Below, piece by piece: positions 60,148 through 64,000 of a DNA stretch of 64,000 bases. The stretch is from positions 1 through 64,000 of the forward strand of contig OMWC01000016.1 in assembly GCA_900314655.1 (NCBI GenBank). The letters run 5' to 3'. Both the position numbers and the translations under genes were made by a program. The stretch's first letter is position 1. Each line of letters begins with the position of its first letter. This DNA comes from an uncultured Prevotellaceae bacterium (GTDB taxonomy: Bacteria > Bacteroidota > Bacteroidia > Bacteroidales > Bacteroidaceae). The notes below the pieces were generated by a model that worked only from the letters and a program-made list of their open reading frames with translations, made no database searches and was not told the origin of the DNA.

Positions 60148-62250
60148 GTGAAGTGGCTGGTCAACATATGTAGAATTGTGGTAGCGCTGACGTTTATCTT
60201 CAGCGGTTATGTGAAAGCCATTGACCCCCTGGGCACCCAATATAAGATAGAAGACTATCTAGAAGCGCTCTCTCTGGCACAATATGTGCCATCCATTTTC
60301 ACCTTAGGCACCTCCGTGCTGCTCTCAGCTATTGAGTTCTGCCTCGGCATCTTCCTGCTCTTCGCCATCCACAGGCGATCGGCTTCCAAGATATCGCTGG
60401 TGTTCATGGTGGTGATGACATTGGTCACACTCTGGCTATGGATAGCCAACCCGGTAAGCGACTGCGGATGCTTCGGCGATGCCATACACCTCACTAACGG
60501 CCAGACGCTGCTCAAAAACATCGTATTGCTGGCCTGCACGGCAGTCATCGCTTGGCGACCATTGATGATGATGCGATTCATCAGCCAGTCCAACCAGTGG
60601 ATTGTGGTGAACTACACGGTACTGTTTATTCTGGCATCCAGTATCTGGAGCCTTTGGACACTACCACTATTCGACTTCCGCCCATATCATGTGGGAGCCA
60701 ACATTCAAAAGGGGATGGAGATTCCCGAGGGGGCTGAACAGCCCGAGTTTGAAACAACTTTCATCATGGAGAAAGACGGGAAACGGCAAGAGTTCACGCT
60801 CGAAGAATACCCCGACTCCACGTGGACATTCATCGACCAGAAGAATGTGCTCATCAAGGAAGGCTACGTGCCGCCCATCCACGATTTCTCCATCCAGACC
60901 ATTGAGGGAGAAGACCTTACGGAAGAGATACTTAGTAGAAAAGGCTATACTTTCCTGCTCATCTCTCCCCACTTGGAGAATGCCGACGACAGTAACTTCG
61001 GTGAGATAGACCAAATCTATGAGTATGCCTTGGAGCATAACTACCCATTTATCTGTCTGACGGCAAGCAACGAGACGGGTATCCAGCATTGGCGCAACAT
61101 CACAGGAGCAGAATATCCCTTCTACCTGACCGATGAGACTACGCTGAAGACCGTCATCCGAAGTAATCCAGGACTCTTGTTGCTCAAGGATGGTACCATT
61201 ATCCGCAAATGGAGCCATAATCAGCTGCCCGATTTCTACAAGGCAACAATCCGGCAGGCAACGCCCAATAAAGGAAACGGAGTACAGGAAAGCATTCCTC
61301 TGGAAAAGAGCACGCTGGGACAGATGCCCCGAGATTCGGTTCCCTCCAAATTGCTCGCCATCTTCCTATGGTTTGCATTGCCCCTGTTCGTCCTTACATT
61401 GGCTGACCGCCTCTTTGCATGGACGAAGTGGATCAGAAGGAAACAACAAAACAGCAGTTTATATAAACATTTAAAACCAAAAAGAAAAATGAGAAAGAAA
61501 ATTGTAGCAGGTAACTGGAAAATGAACATGAACCTGCAGGACGGTATCGCTCTTGCCAAGGAGTTGAACGAGACACTTAAGGCTGACAAGCCCAATTGTG
61601 GTGTAGTCATCTGCACACCGTTTATCCACCTGGCCAGTATCGCACAGTTCCTTGATCAGGACATCATCGGTCTGGGTGCCGAGAACTGCGCTGACAAGGA
61701 GAAGGGTGCCTTCACGGGTGAAGTTTCTGCCGAGATGGTAAAGAGCACCGGAGCACAGTATGTTATCCTGGGTCACTCTGAGCGCCGCGAATATTACAAC
61801 GAGACTCCCGAAATCCTGAAGGAGAAAGTGCTGCTCGCCCAGAAGAACGACCTGAAGGTAATCTTCTGTATCGGTGAGAGTCTGGCTGAGCGCGAGGCTG
61901 GCAAGCAGAACGAAGTGGTAAAGGCCGAACTTGAAGGCAGTGTGTTCAACCTCTCTGAGGAAGATTTCCGCAAGATTGTCATTGCCTACGAACCCATCTG
62001 GGCTATCGGCACAGGCAAAACTGCTACCGCAGAACAGGCTGAGGAGATCCACGCCTATATCCGTAGCATCATCGCTGAGAAGTACGGACAGGCTGTTGCT
62101 GATGACACAACCATCCTCTACGGTGGTTCCTGCAAGGCCAGCAACGCTCCTGAACTCTTCGCCAAGCCCGACATCGACGGTGGCCTTATCGGCGGTGCTT
62201 CACTGAAGTGCGCTGACTTCAAGGGTATCATTGACGCTTGGAAGAAGTAA
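60148..62250 (+). CDS. MauE/DoxX - thioredoxin-like membrane protein, open into tpiA
   Basis: From the GTG at 60148 one frame runs 700 codons. Residues 1-150 are four membrane helices of the DoxX/MauE type ([43 protein letters not shown], whose Cys pair suggests a redox role). Residues ~190-400 are periplasmic and thioredoxin-like, and a last helix ([21 protein letters not shown]) is followed by a basic cytoplasmic tail. No stop precedes residue 448, which is the normal first Met of triosephosphate isomerase. The usual layout has two genes. Either the stop was lost and a membrane-tethered fusion exists, or tpiA also starts internally. Confidence 0.75.
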   Translation: MKWLVNICRIVVALTFIFSGYVKAIDPLGTQYKIEDYLEALSLAQYVPSIFTLGTSVLLSAIEFCLGIFLLFAIHRRSASKISLVFMVVMTLVTLWLWIANPVSDCGCFGDAIHLTNGQTLLKNIVLLACTAVIAWRPLMMMRFISQSNQWIVVNYTVLFILASSIWSLWTLPLFDFRPYHVGANIQKGMEIPEGAEQPEFETTFIMEKDGKRQEFTLEEYPDSTWTFIDQKNVLIKEGYVPPIHDFSIQTIEGEDLTEEILSRKGYTFLLISPHLENADDSNFGEIDQIYEYALEHNYPFICLTASNETGIQHWRNITGAEYPFYLTDETTLKTVIRSNPGLLLLKDGTIIRKWSHNQLPDFYKATIRQATPNKGNGVQESIPLEKSTLGQMPRDSVPSKLLAIFLWFALPLFVLTLADRLFAWTKWIRRKQQNSSLYKHLKPKRKMRKKIVAGNWKMNMNLQDGIALAKELNETLKADKPNCGVVICTPFIHLASIAQFLDQDIIGLGAENCADKEKGAFTGEVSAEMVKSTGAQYVILGHSERREYYNETPEILKEKVLLAQKNDLKVIFCIGESLAEREAGKQNEVVKAELEGSVFNLSEEDFRKIVIAYEPIWAIGTGKTATAEQAEEIHAYIRSIIAEKYGQAVADDTTILYGGSCKASNAPELFAKPDIDGGLIGGASLKCADFKGIIDAWKK
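61489..62250 (+). CDS. tpiA: Triosephosphate isomerase (possible internal start within a longer frame)
   Basis: 253 residues from the ATG at 61489 ([19 protein letters not shown]), a full-length TIM: GNWKMN with the active Lys, [13 protein letters not shown] with the His, [17 protein letters not shown] with the Glu, and GGLIGGASL for phosphate. The A-rich stretch before the ATG is the usual ribosome landing sequence in this phylum, which supports an independent start. It interconverts DHAP and G3P. Followed by the SPOR gene. Confidence 0.93.
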   Translation: MRKKIVAGNWKMNMNLQDGIALAKELNETLKADKPNCGVVICTPFIHLASIAQFLDQDIIGLGAENCADKEKGAFTGEVSAEMVKSTGAQYVILGHSERREYYNETPEILKEKVLLAQKNDLKVIFCIGESLAEREAGKQNEVVKAELEGSVFNLSEEDFRKIVIAYEPIWAIGTGKTATAEQAEEIHAYIRSIIAEKYGQAVADDTTILYGGSCKASNAPELFAKPDIDGGLIGGASLKCADFKGIIDAWKK

Positions 62251-62297
62251 AATTAAAGTAAAAAGGTAAAAAAGTAAAAATGTAAAGACATAGGCTT

Positions 62298-62984
62298 ATG
62301 AACACATATTTGAGTTATTTGATTAAAAAGGTCATTTGGGTTTTACCTTTTTACCTTTTTACCTTTTTGTCATTACCTGCGCAGGCCCAAAATTATCTGG
62401 ACCACCTGCAGCAGCAGAAAGCAGGACAGGGCAAGGTAACCGTTACGCAGTCGCCAGAAATCACTGATCTTGTCAACGGGAAACCGCAGAATGAGGTGAC
62501 GGTTGCTCCAGCCAAACCACAAGACAATAAAACGGCACAAGTGCCCGTGAAGCCTGCAACCGGTGTCGTGGGCGATAGTTCTGCCGCACCCAAGGACACC
62601 ATTCCCGAAGAGAGTGAGGAACCCAAAAAGCGCAGGGTGATCGGCTTCGAGAACAATAACATCACTACCGAAGACGGCACCACCATTGTGGATACCCGCA
62701 AGAAAGTGATGCGAAATGCGCGCAAGGTGACTGGCTATCGTATCCAAGCTTTCGCAGGAGGCAACACCCGCGCCGACCGCGTGAAGGCCGAACAGGCCGG
62801 CGGAAAGCTTAAGAACGCTTTCCCCGAACAGCCCGTCTATGTACATTTCTATTCACCCCGATGGATTTGTCGCATGGGCAACTACAAGACCTATAACGAA
62901 GCTGCCAAACTGCTCAAGAAAGTAAAGTCGCTCGGCTATCCGCAAGCGTGTATCGTGAAAGGTAAAATCAGCGTTCAATATTAA
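62298..62984 (+). CDS. SPOR-domain protein
   Basis: 228 residues with a signal peptide (MNTYLSYLIKKVIWVLPFYL, then FTFLSLPAQAQ), a Pro/Lys-rich linker and a C-terminal SPOR domain (GYRIQAFAGGNTRADRVKAE ... RMGNYKTYNEAAKLLKKVKS) that binds denuded peptidoglycan. The hydrophobic part of the signal is encoded by repeated acctttttacc words, whose complements (ggtaaaaaagtaaaaa) lie just before the start codon. Sits between tpiA and folE. Confidence 0.87.
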   Translation: MNTYLSYLIKKVIWVLPFYLFTFLSLPAQAQNYLDHLQQQKAGQGKVTVTQSPEITDLVNGKPQNEVTVAPAKPQDNKTAQVPVKPATGVVGDSSAAPKDTIPEESEEPKKRRVIGFENNNITTEDGTTIVDTRKKVMRNARKVTGYRIQAFAGGNTRADRVKAEQAGGKLKNAFPEQPVYVHFYSPRWICRMGNYKTYNEAAKLLKKVKSLGYPQACIVKGKISVQY

Positions 62985-62987
62985 GAC

Positions 62988-63581
62988 ATGAATCCAGAAA
63001 CAGAATTCCGCGACGGATTAGACGAACTCGCGGTTCACTATAAAGACATCCTGGGACTCCTTGGCGAGGACCCGCAACGCGAAGGACTTCAGAAGACGCC
63101 GATGCGCGTGGCCAAGGCTATGCAGATTCTGACGCGCGGCTACTCTCAAGATGCACACAAGGTGCTCACCGATGCCCTCTTCGAAGAGAAGTATAGTCAG
63201 ATGGTTATCGTCAAAGACATTGATTTCTTCTCGATGTGCGAACACCACATGCTTCCATTCTACGGTAAGGTTCATGTGGCTTATATCCCCAACGGCTACA
63301 TCACTGGGCTCAGCAAGATTGCCCGCGTAGTGGATATATACAGCCATCGTCTGCAGGTGCAGGAGCGCATGACGCAGCAGATTAAAGACTGCATCCAGCA
63401 AACCCTTCATCCGATGGGCACCATGGTTGTCATCGAGGCCAAGCACATGTGCATGCAGATGCGTGGCGTGGAAAAACAGAACTCCATCACCACCACTTCC
63501 GATTTCAGCGGTGCCTTCAATCAGGCCAAGACGCGCGAGGAATTCATGAACCTCCTGCGCGGCGAAAGCAAGCGGATTTGA
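62988..63581 (+). CDS. folE: GTP cyclohydrolase I
   Basis: 197 residues. [20 protein letters not shown] and HMCMQMRGV hold the Zn ligands (Cys, His, Cys), and [20 protein letters not shown] is the substrate site. First step of tetrahydrofolate/pterin synthesis. The start is three bases after the SPOR stop, so the two are one transcript. It converges on a DUF5686 gene one base away. Confidence 0.95.
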   Translation: MNPETEFRDGLDELAVHYKDILGLLGEDPQREGLQKTPMRVAKAMQILTRGYSQDAHKVLTDALFEEKYSQMVIVKDIDFFSMCEHHMLPFYGKVHVAYIPNGYITGLSKIARVVDIYSHRLQVQERMTQQIKDCIQQTLHPMGTMVVIEAKHMCMQMRGVEKQNSITTTSDFSGAFNQAKTREEFMNLLRGESKRI

Positions 63582-63582
63582 A

Positions 63583-64000
63583 TCAGAACGTCATCCTCAC
63601 ATAGAAGCGGATACCGTCGCGATGGGCTGTGGGGAGATCCAGATAAGTCAGTCGCCTAACATACTCCACATGGACGAGCTTGAAAATATTGTGAATGCCC
63701 AGTCGTAGTTCCACGTAAGGTCTCTTGCTGTCCATCATGTACATACAATCAGGAAGTTCCGTACGGTTCTTCTCCGTGAGGTCACCCCAGAGACAGCTCA
63801 CGCCTATGAACTCACGCCATTTCAACTTTCTCAGCAGCGGAATGCGGTTCAGGATTTTTCCGTTCAAATCCCATCCCACCATTAGCGAGGCAAAGCGGTC
63901 GTTCAGGAATTCCATATTATTAATAAGGTTGAACGTCTCGCGCTCGGAAATATACGACAGGTTGGAAGCAGGCACCAGCAGCATATAGTAAGGCACTTTG
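63583..64000 (-). CDS. DUF5686-type outer membrane protein, C-terminal part
   Basis: The frame stays open to the right edge, so only the last ~139 residues are seen. Alternating strands such as RFASLMVGWDLNGKILNRIP, RPYVELRLGIHNIFKLVHVE and the final GIRFYVRMTF with a terminal Phe are typical of an outer membrane beta-barrel (surface antigen-like, DUF5686 family). Often preceded by a carboxypeptidase-like domain, which would lie outside the window. Confidence 0.72.
   Translation of the reverse strand, partial: KVPYYMLLVPASNLSYISERETFNLINNMEFLNDRFASLMVGWDLNGKILNRIPLLRKLKWREFIGVSCLWGDLTEKNRTELPDCMYMMDSKRPYVELRLGIHNIFKLVHVEYVRRLTYLDLPTAHRDGIRFYVRMTF

Overview
The window reads as a chromosomal segment of a Bacteroidales bacterium, most likely Prevotellaceae. 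The signs are promoters of the TTTG / TAnnTTTG type before many genes, a fused murF-alr gene, a bifunctional fucokinase/GDP-fucose pyrophosphorylase, secreted proteins ending in a type IX secretion-like tail, and the DoxX/MauE - tpiA - SPOR - folE gene order. The genus is an inference.

Layout. 0.2-4.3 kb: minus-strand uronate operon (orphan galactitol-type PTS IIC, KduI with an apparent signal peptide, hexuronate MFS). 4.3-6.8 kb: murF-alr fusion. 6.8-14 kb: an array of toxin-antitoxin operons (DUF3791/DUF3990, RelE-type pair, HigBA, GNAT plus a 53-residue partner missed by length cut-offs, and a deleted VapBC). The operons are separated by a ~450-550 bp composite repeat made of two branched palindromes joined by a TTAACC-rich tract. 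Four of the five operons use a near-identical promoter block next to the repeat. 14-18.6 kb: large secreted protein and a small acidic protein behind a long structured leader. 18.7-20.2 kb: more copies of the repeat and an XRE regulator with repeated CCTAGG motifs in its leader. 20.2-27 kb: GSCFA, Nudix, Fkp, YfhO. 27.1-28.3 kb: mtn-luxS (AI-2/methyl cycle). 28.2-31.4 kb: MATE and typA. 31.7 kb: rpsO. 32-36.5 kb: ftsX-DUF3098-uppP-truB-queA-folK.

36.6-46.7 kb: radical SAM gene, then a plus-strand surface locus: a double-CotH protein and two further secreted proteins that each end in a dockerin-like repeat pair, followed by a protein whose N-terminal domain resembles a cohesin and whose C-terminus looks like a T9SS tail, then a small acidic protein. 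This could be a small cohesin-dockerin assembly encoded in one operon. 46.8-50.4 kb: two convergent DUF4143-type AAA ATPases, each preceded by three direct repeats at 32-34 bp intervals, with a ~86 bp inverted-repeat pair between them. 50.4-57.5 kb: lpxA and an RND efflux operon. 57.6-64 kb: CCA/HD nucleotidyltransferase, lipoprotein, DUF1599, a MauE-thioredoxin-like gene that runs in frame into tpiA without a stop, SPOR protein, folE, and the 3' end of a DUF5686 gene.

A second theme is short low-complexity words (variants of cccctccc, agagtgaag, ccaacaccc) found both between genes and, in frame, inside conserved genes (murF-alr, GSCFA, fkp twice, yfhO, MATE, folK, radical SAM, tolC-like), where they add 10-50 residue inserts. 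All calls are from reading the sequence; no database search was run.
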